From the NCBI GenBank assembly GCA_024734495.1, contig JALMQS010000729.1, forward strand, positions 1,178,001 through 1,242,000: a stretch of DNA of 64,000 nucleotides, in the 5' to 3' direction. Made by a program: the position numbers and the translations under genes. This document shows, in pieces, positions 53,101 to 63,801 of the stretch. The stretch's first letter is position 1. Every line of letters starts with the position of its first letter. The stretch comes from Forficula auricularia (taxonomy: Eukaryota > Arthropoda > Insecta > Dermaptera > Forficulidae). The notes under the pieces are model-generated. The model was not told where the DNA came from. It ran no database searches and was given only the letters and a program-made list of their open reading frames with translations.

Positions 53101-56100
53101 TTGTCAGAAAGCTTTCTATCCATTTGTGAAGTGTTGGTGTGAATCCAAAGGCTGTCAGTTTGGCAAGAAGATTTTTGTGCCAAACTTGGTCAAAAGCTTT
53201 TGAGATATCTAGGGCTACAGCGAGGGTTTCTTTTCCGGTCTCTAGAGTTTTGTTCTAGGTGTGGATATAGTATAGGAAGCAAACCTCTTCAAATTTGGGA
53301 CAAAAAGTACGCAATGGTCACATAAAAAGAATCACTGATGGCGATATTCAATCTCTTGTTTTGGAAATTGTCGGCACAAATGTAAGCACAATATATATTA
53401 CATGTCCGGCTGATATGAAAAAAACATTAGGCATTAAATTGCCCTTTCTTGTAATGATTATTAAGAATCTGAATAAGTACTTTACTTTTGACAAATTGGC
53501 GCATAAGAAGAGTTTATTTCTCTGATCAACTTTATTCTGAAGATGAATTTAAATTATATCTACCAATTCAAAACAAAGTTAAAAGATGGTCACACTTTAA
53601 AATATTTTAATACTAAATGAACAACCTATTCTATATAATTATTATTGTCAGTAATATGAAATAAAATTAACTTTAAACTATAAAAAAAAATTATAAAAAA
53701 GAAAAATTGTTTAACTTACATCCAACTCCATGTCATGATTTTGTGGGATTACGAAAGGTGATGCTGATCCAACAGGATCTGGCCAAGGAGAAGAAGAAGG
53801 CCAGCATATTGAATTTAGCCCAGAAGAAGATGATGGATTGTTTGGAGAGTTTTCTTGCTGTGTAGATGTACCTGGTGAAGTTGAACCAGCTGGAGTGAAT
53901 AAAGGATCCCACAAGGAAGCAGGCCAATTTTCTTTGAAAAGATTTTGACGTTGTTCTTCTTTTTTGCGTCGAATCATTAATGAATTTTGTTCCCAGAGTG
54001 ATTCTGGGAAAGGGCTTGTAGCTGAAGTACCATCTGACCCTTGACTAGGTTCGGCCACCAGCTTATAAAATAAAAATATAGAGAAAAATTTATTAATAAA
54101 TATAAATAATATTCATAAATCAAAGAGAGTGTGTCATTTGAAAGCAATATTTTTTCACCCGCTTCCTCCTTTTTTTTTTTAGTTTTTCATTCAAAGGTAA
54201 TCGGTGTCGGTGTGTTTGTTAGAGCATTGTAACTTATAAACAAAATAAGATGCAAATTTACAAATTATATACATTTATTACACCGAAATAAAAAATCGTG
54301 TTAAAATTTTGATAGGTTGAATCATAGAGTAATATAGAGTAGAAAGCTACCGAATATCGAAAAGCCCTCTCTAGCGCCTCGGAGAACATTATTCTTAGTC
54401 CTTAAGAGCTATTCAAAGATCATAGTCATAGGACATTCAAAGCCTTTGTCATAGATAAAAAATTCATACAGGCTTTGTGCTAAACGTTCATTTAGAAAAT
54501 TTTCCAACGTACAAATTTATATATTAAAATATTATTAAATATGCCTAGTTCTCGACGTCAATGTTTTGTGAAAGGTTGCTTTCGCGACACAAAATCAGAT
54601 AAAGAACATACTTTTTTTAAACGACCTAAAAATCCTGAAATGTAAGTACCCTATATAAAATTAACTAGTAATTTATTTCTTTGATTTTTATATGTTAATT
54701 CTTTAATAATTTAATTATAGAGCTAAAGAGAGCGGTTCCCGCCATTTTGTTGTCCATTCCGAACCGCCAGAGAGCTCTGTAACTCGTATACGCTAAAATA
54801 CATTGGCTCCTTATATTACTCTATGGGTTAAATATTTTGGAGGGTCAAAAAATAAAAAAAAAATTAGGGGGAATCCCTTTGATCACACTAAATTAATGGT
54901 ATATCTAATCGGGGGTCTCTATCAGTTTAAGAGAACAAATAATTGCCTACCGCAGGGGTTCCCAAACTTTTCAGAGTCGCGGCGCCTTTTTTCAATTAAA
55001 ATTTTTCCATGGCGCCCTATTATATAATATTTATTTTGGCTGTGGAGGAGGGGGCCTCCTCTTACAACAGATGCAAGACTTTTGGGGGCATTTTTTTTTT
55101 AATTTTGTATGAATTTTATGTTTTTGTTTAGTGTTATGGTAACAAATTGTCTTTTTCTAGTTGTGACACTTTTGTATAACTTTGCCGGTCACCCGCTCCC
55201 TTTTCTTATGAAAAGGGGCGCATTATTTTTAGTAGCCCACGGGCGCCGAATATCTTAGAACGACCCTAGATGTCACTTGCGGCTTTCAAGAGCAGATAAT
55301 TTGATTATTTGTTAGCTATTTAGAAGTCCGGGTGTGTTATGTAAAATATTTGTGTTCAACTTATGGCATTGAAATGGATTTAGATACATCTTGAATTGTT
55401 CACTATAGCAAAAATTCTATTGTTTTATTTGGTTTTAAAGATTATCATTTTAATTTCAAATTCAAATGCAAATAAAATGTGGGCCACCTTTCAGGGCCAT
55501 ATTCTATTCTTCGAAATGGGTCTAAAAGTGTAAAATCTCCCATCTCTCGCTTCGTTGTATACTCAATTTCTTTAAAAATTTTGTTACTGAAATATGAATT
55601 CTTATTAAAAAAACTCTGACAGATGGACAATGAATCGAGACTTGAGATTTGTTAATAAAAACTTTTAGGCTCATTCCGATGAGTAGAATGCGTTCCTGAA
55701 GAAGCGTCCCAAATTTGATTTATACTTACTGTGTATTTTACAAAAAATATAATTTAACTTTTATTAAAAGTAATATTATTATTTAAAAAGGAAAATACCT
55801 GTTTATTGACTGGCTCAGAAAAAGAGTCGGTAAATAAGCTGTTTGAAGAATTTGGCGTAAAAGATGGTATTTTATTCATTGAATCATAATAATTTCCCCA
55901 AACATTTTGCGGACTTTTTTTCGTACCGATTGGTCCTAAAAATAAGTTTTTGTTAAAAATTAAACGAAAGGACAAAATATTATACAAATCTTTATTAATA
56001 TTATTGTTATTTTATGCAGAATTTTCGGTTCCGCGGCAATATCTCTGGTTATTTGAGCATCCATAGTAACATCGTGAGAAATTGCTCATTTGAGTAGTTT

Positions 56101-59100
56101 CGGGTTGTCTTCACCTGTTTAGAATCTTTAAGAAAATAAAAATAACTGACCATAAATATTATTATTATTATAAAAAAGAGTAGAGTTATTTTTCTTCTGT
56201 TATTGACTTTGCTTCCTGAGGATATGTTAAATGAGAAGGAAGAACCTCGTAGGGTTTGTTAAAATATGATTCTATATAAACATCTATATCCTGATAGCAA
56301 TATTAACGAGTAAATATCTAAAAGAAGAGCAGAGTTGAAAGAATGCATCATTGACCGAAGCAAGTGATGAGATGAGGAGGTATGTGTCTTCAAGGAGACT
56401 AAGATAAAAAAAAATAAAAATCCAAACGATAAAACAAACGTCTAATAAAGAGAAAAAAAGAAGAATATTTTCTCTTTAACTTAATTAGTAAGTTGAAATG
56501 AATTGTGTGATAATAAAGGTAGTAATATTATCATAGAGGGTCAGCCAAATTCATCGCGGGGAAATTCATCGTTATTTTTTTTTTTCAAAGTGATTTTGAA
56601 ATATATTTCTTAAATTGTAAAATGTAAAGGGTGTTTTTTTGAGGTTAACAACTTTAAATTAAAATAAAACAAAGAAAAATATTTTTAATATCAATGAAAC
56701 TGACTCTATTGGAAAGATAATTTTATGCCATTAATGTTTGAATTTGATTTCGGCCATCTGGCCACCGCGGGCTGGCGCAGTCTGGATTTCCAATTTTAGA
56801 CAGCACATCAGTAAAGTTTTAGAAGTGTTAGTGAGGGAGCCGAGTTTTAGCCGGAAGAAATTTTATATGCTAGCCAGGCTCGAACCCAGGCCTCCCGCTT
56901 GAACATCGTCAGCGCCTTAGCGAGCTCGGCCATCCCGACTCCCCAGTATATATCTAACACCTCCAAAAAAATAATTAAAAGTCTACATAAAAAAAAAAAA
57001 AATTAAGATTTATAGATGTCTCTGGAGTGTGATTTTTTTAAGGGGGATACACTTTTTGGATGGAGACGCTGCCCGCCAGGAACACCAGACCAGAGGGTCA
57101 TTAATTAATAAATAATTAAGGGGTCTACAAAAATGTGACAAACTGTGACAATGAGCGGATGGATCATTGCCTGAATTTGGCGTGACGTATTTTATGGACG
57201 GCCCCAAAGAACATTTTAATTAGTAATTTAATCATTTTTATATTCTATATTATTTCATTGGTTTTAAAATTTGAGCATCTTTTAAAATTGTACCTAAAAA
57301 TATAACATTTAGTTGATTTTGACTTTTCAATAAAAATATTAATAAAAACTTGAGAGTAAAATTATATTTTTAATAAATAAAATAAATTCGTTACCAAGAA
57401 GAGGTTGAAGATTTGAATTAGGCGACGTCGAAGCCATCTGTTGAGTTTGTTGCTGTTGAGGCGATTGTTTTGCTTGAGCTGGAGAAGAGCGTATTGGAAT
57501 TGATCCTAATGGTCCCTGCTGAACTTTCGAAACTGAAGATGGATCTTGACATTTTTCCAAAGACTTATGATTGGTGGTGACAGGTGGTGTTAGTGTAGGT
57601 GATTCTGGTTGTGTAGATCCTGCTAATTCAGCCTAAAATACAAGAAAATAAATAAATAAGCAAATGAGCAGAGCATTAATAAACTTACTAAATTACCTCC
57701 ATTCGGGAGTGATGGTGTGTTATTTCTTTTGGTGGAAAATGACCGTGATGGGAGATTAAAGACTGGGATTGCGAAAGGGATTTTCTCTGTGCAGGGGGCG
57801 CTTGGTTAGAATATGCTACGACGTCACTGAATGTTGCTTTATTTTCTCCCCAACATCCAGAGGAGATAGATGAAGGTGAAGTTGAGACTGATGACGACAT
57901 AGGTAATACACGACATAATGGAGGTGGAGTTACCCGAATGCCATTAGTATTATTAGAATTTGATGCCGAATTTGATGCTGAGTCCGAGTTTGATGATGCT
58001 ATTAAGAAGACAAATCAAAATTTTAATTTCAATTTCCATTTAAAATGTTAAAATTTATAATTTTACAAAAATCGCCTTCTAAAATTTTATTGTTATAAAC
58101 TCTTTAGCCAATTTTGTAACTTGTGTTGTACACACAGTAGGTGGGACCCATGGTCCTATGCAGAGATGTGACTTATTTTAGATACAAGTATTTGAAATAT
58201 AGATACAAGATACGTATTTTCATCTTATATCTGAAATTCTTTTTCAGTTTATCCAATGCGAAGCATGGGAAAAGTATTGTAATCGGTCTCATGGCAAGCG
58301 CGACTTCAAAGGGTCCTCAGGTAAAGACTACGAAACCCATGGTCTCAATTAAAGTCACAAATTGTAGTATTCATTAAGGTTGAATTTTAGCACCTGGCGG
58401 TTTTGCCAGAAATTACATGGGGTCTCGTCCAGAGGCCAAAAAGTGCGATTTTTTCAGGAAGTGCGTGCGGATGGATGGATGTTACCGTTTTTTTCGTCCA
58501 CGATTTTTTCCACACCGTACAAGTGATTGATATGAAATTGAAAACCTAGCATTATATTAACAAAATGAAAAGCTGATTAGTTTTTGGTACATATCGGCCC
58601 AAAAACATTAGTACTTTATTTCAGGAGTTTTTTAGTTTTTTCTAAATATTTTGAAAATGACTCAACCAATTTTGATGAAATTTAATATTGTAATTAAGTA
58701 CCTTGAGGACCACAAAAAAGGTCATATAAAGTTTTTTGTAAAATTACATTTAAAGTACTTTACCCTAGAATAAGATAGTACATTGGATAAAGTTTAGCAA
58801 CGATCCGTTGCAGTTTATTTAATTTTCATTTTGTATCTTGTATTTAAATACATTCTTTTGGTATCTTAGTATTTTGAAAATACCAAGTTTGCTAAAATAC
58901 TTTTACAAATTACCTATGCATTTTTTTATCCTGACTGAAACACGGAAAATTAATCGATCTGAAAAACAAAAATCGGAGGCTTTAAACAGCAATGGAGAAG
59001 ACATAAAAAAAAGATAAAAGACAAATCTTATTTTCTTATTATATGATTTTAAGAGGACTCTGATTCCTCTATTGCAAGTACTAGTTATATTTTTTTCGCA

Positions 59101-62100
59101 AGTAGCGACAACACAGGGTCTACTGGCAACACTGCTGACTTAGAAACACTTCAATACCTAAATAATAAAGACACCAGCCTAGAGAGTTTAAGGTAAATGT
59201 TAATCATACAAAAAAAAAAATATTTTTAAAATATAACACCTGTTTGCCAAGATCAGCCCTTGTGCCCCACACTCTTCTCTTTTGGGGGGATGATAATGAG
59301 ACCTCATCGAAGAAAAATGAGTGATAAAATGTTTGAAGAACTGGTTTTACTTAAGTCTAAATTAAAACCTTAAAAATATAATATTTTCTCACAGTTACGC
59401 GATTAACGCGATCACTGTTCATAATTAATTTAATAAGCTAAATAAACCTTAAGTTAAGATTAATAAAAATATGTTTTCTTTCAAAAAGTATTTTATTTTA
59501 AAAAAGTATTTAGAAAATACGTATTTTGTATCTAGTATTTCAAATACCATTTACGAAAGTATCATGTTTCTGATATCTCAAATACTTTACTGTTCATAAT
59601 TAATGTAGTAAGCTAAATTAACCTCAAGTTAAGATTAATAAAAATATGTTTTCTTTCAAAAAGTATTTAGAAAATACGTATTTTGTACCTAGTATTTCAA
59701 ATACCATTTACAAAAGTATCTTGTTTCTGATATCTCAAATACTTTAATTAAAAGTATCTTGAAATTTGTATTCCAGATACTTTTTATGAGGTATCTTGTA
59801 CATCTCTGGGCCTATGTTTGTATGCATTGTGAAATAAATAAATAAATAAAAACCTTTTGCCTGATGACGTTGTTTATAGGCTTCTTTACGTTCCTTGCGG
59901 TCTCGACTATTTTTGGAAGGCTTGAGCTTGTAGGGAAGCTCAAGACTATACGGTCGCAAAATAATTCCTTCTAGACCTTTTGATGATGATTCCTATAAAT
60001 TATTATGATATTAGTCGACTTATTTAATAAATATTTTAACTAAGGTTTGGAATAACATGATTCACCAAGAAAAGTTACAGGAAGTACAATATAAATATTC
60101 AAAGCGAAAACAACAGATATCATCTGTAAGAAAAAGTACAATTTTGTAAGATTAGTTAGGTCTAGGTCTATTTGTTTGTTCGATGAAAATTCGCAAAACA
60201 GTTGAGATCCTGTTTTAGGCAACGATACGTACAGAAATACGAAGCGCCGTGTCGAAATATATCTGGCAGAAAACGGAGAACACTTGTAGAATCGCAAATA
60301 ATGCAATCAATCACACATACGTTAAGGTATGTAGCGTATTTTTTTGTTAATATTGCTACATCCTAACGAGAGTTACAATAGAATATTCGGTGCCTCTTTC
60401 GAGTGAATCTTCCTGTAGTAGTTGATATATAAAATTAATTATTGAAAGTTGATGTGCATATTTATTACACTCAGTAGGTTTGAATGACCTGATATGAAAT
60501 GCACTTGATTAAGAACAATATCATTTTTCGGTTCAGTGGACGCTCACATGTTAGTTAATACATCTCTGAATTTAATAAGTAAAATATAAAAATATTTATT
60601 AAAAAATAATTTATAATAAAACTAGATGCAAGAAACACAATTTTTTAATATACTTATATAGAGTTTTCCATTAACGAACTTTAAATTTAAATAAAAAAAG
60701 TTATGTATGAGATTAATTTTTTTTTTTATTTCAAAGACTATTGCTTACAGTTTTATGCTTAGACCATGAAATATATAGACACGACCTCTGCCACTCTCCA
60801 CACAGAGCGAAGTGAGGCCAACATCTCCCACAGACGACGTCACGTTCTCGCATAAATATTTTGGTAATATTAATTTGCGATTATTGGAATCCAAAATAAA
60901 TAATCCAAACTACGATAAATCTATCTCAATGTATAACAATTCCTATAGTGGCCATACCATTTCTGGGTGTTCCTACCTACAGATTCACGTGCTCTAGGTC
61001 TTAGACCATGAAATATATAGACACGCCCTGGTGTCGATTTGGTGAGGCCAACATCACCTAGAGAACGTGATGTCATCTGTAGGTAGGAACACCCAGAAAC
61101 AGTATGGCCACCATAGGAATTATTATACATTGAGATAAATTTATCCTAGTTTAGATTATTTATTTTGGATTCCAATAATCGCAAATTAATATTAAATTAA
61201 TATTACCAAAATATTTATGCGAGAACATGACGTCATCTGTAGGCGATGTTGGCCTCACTTCACTCTGTGTGGAGAGTAGCAGAGGGCGTGTCTATATATT
61301 TAATAGTCTAAAGTTTTATGTATGGGATATAATAAATGAAAATGTTTTTGGTCTCTTTGAAGTCTGGTGGGTAAACAAAAAGCTGTCTTACGAATTTGAA
61401 GCTTTTTGGTAGGTTTTTATTAGTTCTTTTTTTGTCTCTTTTGGGGAGGGGAGTTTATTAACTCTTATTTCCATTTAGAGATAAGAAAAGCAAGGGTTGG
61501 TTTTGAAATTAGGCTGAAATAAGGAAATCTCTGCGTTGCTAAGGTAAATATTTTGTTTATTTAAAATTTTTTTATTTTTTTTTTTATTTTTAGATAATAT
61601 GGTTGAAAGGGGAGTCAATCAAGGTTTGAGACTAGAAGTATAGGTATTGAAATCAGTGGTGGTTTTTGTTATGAGGATGATTCAAATGATTATTTAGATT
61701 ATAAGGATTTAGGGAAGAATGGTATTAATTTAAATAAGTGTGGTTCCTACAAGTTAGTTAATTCAGATATTAATATATAGATTTGCATTCATTTGTAGGA
61801 TCTGGCAGTGATTAGTGGAACAGTCAATTTATTACTACTTGGGGTTATAGTCCTCTGTCTGCTATGATGAAATCAATTATAAATTTTGTCAAGTCCTAAA
61901 GTCCTAGAGCTGTACAAAATTTTATTTAGTTCTCACAAGCAGAGATTAGCTGAGGTAGAGAGAGATCATACCATCCTTGTTAAGGTTTTGACCAAGTTTC
62001 CTTAACAACTTATGGCAAATGCCGGAATGGCTAATGCTCCTGGTATCAGGTTTTTGCGCGGAATTTTTAAATTACTTTTTGTCTTTTGATAGAAATCTAT

Positions 62101-63052
62101 GGTCATGTTATTTATTAATGAGCATACATTTCTATTTTCTTTTCTTTTTTGTACTTGTTTATTATTTGTTAAATTATTGTAATTAATTTGTATTGATGTT
62201 TGGAGGACCTAGCCACCGAGGACTTGTGCCTCTAAGCAGGTTAAGGAATAAAGATTTATTTATTTATTATTTAAGGTTGAATTTTCTTACCTTGTTATTG
62301 GAAGAGCCAGATGAAGAAGTTGATGGAGCTATTACAGCTGTATTTGGCGTAAGAGAACTTTTATTTTTGGAATTTCGTTTACTATTTACGGTGGGTTCTC
62401 TCAGGGGCTCACAATAATCTTCAAATTCACAATCGCTATCCTTGCCATTATTGTTTCCAATTGTATTTGTTGAATCATTATGGCCTTGTTCTTTTTGAAT
62501 ATATCCTTTTATTGTTTGGCTTGCTTTTGTTACTTTCATTGTATTTGTTGATCGTTTCGAAGATGAATTATGCGAAATGTTACTCATAGATGACTTATCT
62601 TTTTCAGAATCATCATTATTACTCGAACTATCAGTTGTAGTTGAAGATGTTTCTTCTTCTGAACAAGGGATTAGTTCAGTATTGATTTTTGCATTTTTTT
62701 TGTATGTTCGAGGATTTCGATTTTTATTAATATCTTTATTCGTATCAAGAGTGCGTTTCGAATTGTGCGTAGATATAGGAATTGAAGATGGGATCAAAGC
62801 AGATGATTCATTATTATTTAACATTTTATTAGTTGAAATTGTTTCAACACATGTCCCAGAAATTTTATTACTTTTATTATTATTTCGACCAAGTATGTTG
62901 TTTCCCCAGATAGCTTTTTTCGATGTTGTTACATCTTGTATTGTATCACAAGAAGCAGTGTCACTAGCATTACTATTTTTTTTCGCTATTTTCTTTTTTG
63001 TTTTGATGCTTAGCATCGGTGGACTAGAATAATTTATTTCAAGTTCTTCATT
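50125..63052 (-). CDS. TMEM131-like protein, C-terminal part, seven exons
   Basis: Exons, 5' to 3': 63052-62291, 59992-59854, 57998-57697, 57632-57395, 55935-55799, 54061-53720, 50217-50125. Phases agree throughout and give 670 residues plus TGA; earlier exons lie beyond the window. The first exon is a Ser/Asn/Thr/Lys-rich tail ([21 protein letters not shown]). Then come [14 protein letters not shown], a Gln-rich stretch ([10 protein letters not shown]), [33 protein letters not shown], and the end [20 protein letters not shown]. Repeated Trp in Ser/Pro context and the final WSP block match how animal TMEM131 ends (WRIWSP..DPW). TMEM131 is an ER membrane protein whose cytosolic tail helps recruit TRAPP for collagen secretion. 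The family call is inference from these motifs. If the D-GTAAGT donor in exon 6 were not spliced, the protein would end two residues later. Confidence 0.7.
50600..51090. repeat. foldback repeat in the last TMEM131-like intron or 3' flank
   Basis: The block 'ccagcattttccggacagg', 'tagatttatagatatcc' and 'aaaacctctcatcctagaaa' at 50630-50790 is followed by its complement at 50800-50935 and again at about 50980-51110. The family is shared with 26480-26650. Confidence 0.65.
51748..51943 (+). pseudogene. CFAP20 pseudogene, middle segment
   Basis: It starts right after an acceptor-like 'tttttatag' and encodes the middle of CFAP20 (an axonemal inner-junction protein of cilia). Visible blocks are [48 protein letters not shown] and ETLRV. 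One Arg codon is TGA, and two to three residues are lost after MRLDD. After about 51943 the homology stops and unrelated sequence with a stop follows. It lies upstream of the N-terminal segment (53266), the wrong order for a simple retrocopy. Confidence 0.85.
52018..53256 (-). pseudogene. Jockey-type LINE with reverse transcriptase core, 5'-truncated
   Basis: The longest LINE copy in the window. The - strand frame from 53256 (open to 52124) includes [26 protein letters not shown] and the catalytic YADD (HCYADDSTL), then the thumb ([39 protein letters not shown]) and the ORF end near 52124. A poly-T tract at 52018-52030 is the poly-A tail. The endonuclease and the first part of the reverse transcriptase are missing. 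It interrupts the CFAP20-derived sequence. The nearly intact reading frame of over 370 codons suggests it is younger than the other copies. Confidence 0.92.
53266..53584 (+). pseudogene. CFAP20 pseudogene, N- and C-terminal segments fused
   Basis: 53266-53492 encodes the N-terminal third of CFAP20 ([13 protein letters not shown], then after a one-base deletion [28 protein letters not shown]-like, [20 protein letters not shown]). It is joined directly to the C-terminal block at 53494-53584 ([26 protein letters not shown]). The middle third is absent here and sits 1.3 kb upstream at 51748. The frameshift and missing segment make it non-functional. It cannot be the working gene. Confidence 0.88.
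54323..54825 (+). mobile_element. P-like (THAP) DNA transposon, copy 2
   Basis: The ends CATAGAGTAATATAGAG and, inverted, CATAGAGTAATATAAGG are flanked by GGTTGAAT and GGTTAAAT (54315-54322 and 54826-54833, one mismatch). It shares the THAP exon and a 3' block ('cagagctctgtaactcg') with 33373-34928. It is 503 bp, non-autonomous, and sits in a TMEM131-like intron. Confidence 0.8.
54541..54641 (+). CDS. THAP domain first exon of a P-like element
   Basis: ATG at 54541. The frame reads [14 protein letters not shown], then [13 protein letters not shown], ending at a gtaagt donor. The C-x4-C pair followed by the FF.RPK block is the start of a THAP zinc-binding domain; the Trp and the second metal pair would be in the next exon, which the deletion removed. 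Unlike the copy at 34600-34702, the frame here is intact. Confidence 0.75.
54953..55270 (+). mobile_element. hAT-like terminus, incomplete
   Basis: It starts CAGGGGTTCCCAAACTTTTC, a widespread hAT 5' end, and continues with 'gcggcgcc' and 'atggcgccc' blocks typical of that family. Positions 55235-55268 hold a plausible degraded 3' end ('gggcgccgaatatctt'). No 8-bp duplication was found. Confidence 0.5.
55936..56749. other. TMEM131-like intron, nothing recognised
   Basis: AT-rich intron sequence between the exons at 55799-55935 and 57395-57632. Confidence 0.5.
56755..56945 (-). repeat. tRNA-Leu-like SINE, family 3
   Basis: On the - strand it starts 'gtcgggatggccgagc', with A-box-like TGGCCGAGCTCGCTAAGG and B-box-like GGGTTCGAGCC in tRNA spacing. 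A short body follows, ending near 56755 at 'gcccgcggtggcc'. The head looks like a tRNA-Leu gene, but the acceptor 3' half does not close, so it is a SINE and not a tRNA gene. It lies in a TMEM131-like intron. Confidence 0.75.
58161..59808. mobile_element. hAT element, 1.65 kb, non-autonomous
   Basis: The ends CAGAGATGT and (inverted) CAGAGATGT are flanked by GTCCTATG and GGCCTATG (58153-58160 and 59809-59816, one mismatch). The interior has many 'aagtatttgaaatac'-type repeats and a tandem duplication of about 180 bp (59415-59745: 'aagttaagattaataaaaat' to 'gatatctcaaatac' twice). It also holds a block at 58580-58740 shared with 6640-6790. No transposase was seen. It fills the TMEM131-like intron between 57998 and 59854. 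Confidence 0.8.
60760..61312. repeat. large foldback element, arms about 250 bp
   Basis: It begins 'ttagaccatgaaatatatag' and ends with its near complement. The arms include 'gaggccaacat', 'ttttggtaatattaattt' and 'acacccagaaac' with their complements. A second copy of the terminal motif lies at the centre (60997-61030), as if a solo end had inserted there. It has no coding capacity. Confidence 0.75.
61440..62272 (+). repeat. interspersed repeat family B, copy 2
   Basis: It matches 13975-14822 along its length and ends in 'aataaagatttatttattt'. The peptide-encoding part at about 61610-61780 keeps [17 protein letters not shown] and the same terminal stop, despite a frameshift near its start. 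It lies in the TMEM131-like intron directly downstream of exon 1 of this window. Confidence 0.75.
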
Positions 63053-63320
63053 CTAAAAAAAGAAAAAAATATTTTTAATTAGATGTTAGAGATGAGGCGT
63101 TCGAAGCTAAAACATTAGATCAAGTTGAAAAAAATCCCTGTTAATAAAATTTCTAAACAAACGTCTCCTGGCAAAGCGTCGTATTAAGACGGTAATTGAC
63201 TATGCCTATGAGCCTGGTGTGTAGAGAGAATTACTGGATCTAGAGGGATTGATTCACTGGCCCCTATAGTTGCTTTATTTATTTTCAATTTTTCTTCACA
63301 GAGAGCTCAATTTTAAAGTA

Positions 63321-63799
63321 CAGTGGGTGGCCAAATTATTAATTTGAAAAATTATATCTTTCATACATTTTTAAGGGTTTAAATTACTATTAAACTCATA
63401 ATATCGTTTCAATTGTTATCTTTAAAGGTTAATAAGCTTAGGACAATACAAATACAATTTCAATATTTAGTGAATCTTCCCTTTCGAGAAATCACATTTT
63501 GTATGCCCTGCGGCATGCATTTTTTGGCTACTTCTTCAAGTGCAGGTGTATTGTGCCATGCTTTAATAATATTTTCTCTCTATCAAGTCCCTTTTGTTAG
63601 TAATTATTTTATCTTTGCGAATTTCTTTTTTTTTAGGGCCGCCCATACATTTTCGATCGGGTTGAGGTCTGGCGAGTTGTCAGGCCAGTCCAAAAGGGTT
63701 ATTTTAGACTAGATTATTACTAGATTTTTTTGAAAAGTTTGAATAAAATAAATTTACTTGATAAAAATCATTTGAGTATAATAATATGACCACCCAGTG
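63321..63799 (-). mobile_element. Tc1-like transposon, deleted
   Basis: The inverted ends CAGTGGGTGGCCAAATTATT and (complement) CACTGGGTGGTCATATTATT are flanked by TA (63319-63320 and 63800-63801). On the - strand, 63713-63650 encodes DWPDNSPDLNPIENVWA, the block around the second catalytic Asp of Tc1-family transposases. It is followed by a frameshifted C-terminus. The N-terminal part is deleted. Confidence 0.88.
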
Positions 63800-63801
63800 T
63801 A

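Noticed and set aside
53711..54058. Stop two codons after Asp as the true end of the TMEM131-like protein
   Set aside because: GTAAGT is a perfect donor and a phase-matched exon with family-typical WSP motifs exists at 50125-50217; a short isoform remains possible.
56875..56945. Possible tRNA-Leu gene on the - strand
   Set aside because: The 5' half resembles tRNA-Leu, but the 3' acceptor half is absent and a SINE-like body follows.
60812..61412. Small frames with similar peptides on both strands
   Set aside because: They come from the arms of the foldback element; the similarity reflects the inverted repeat and not paralogous genes.
62577..63032. 151-codon + strand frame
   Set aside because: It is the antisense shadow of the large Ser/Asn-rich exon of the TMEM131-like gene, whose splice sites and phases are consistent.
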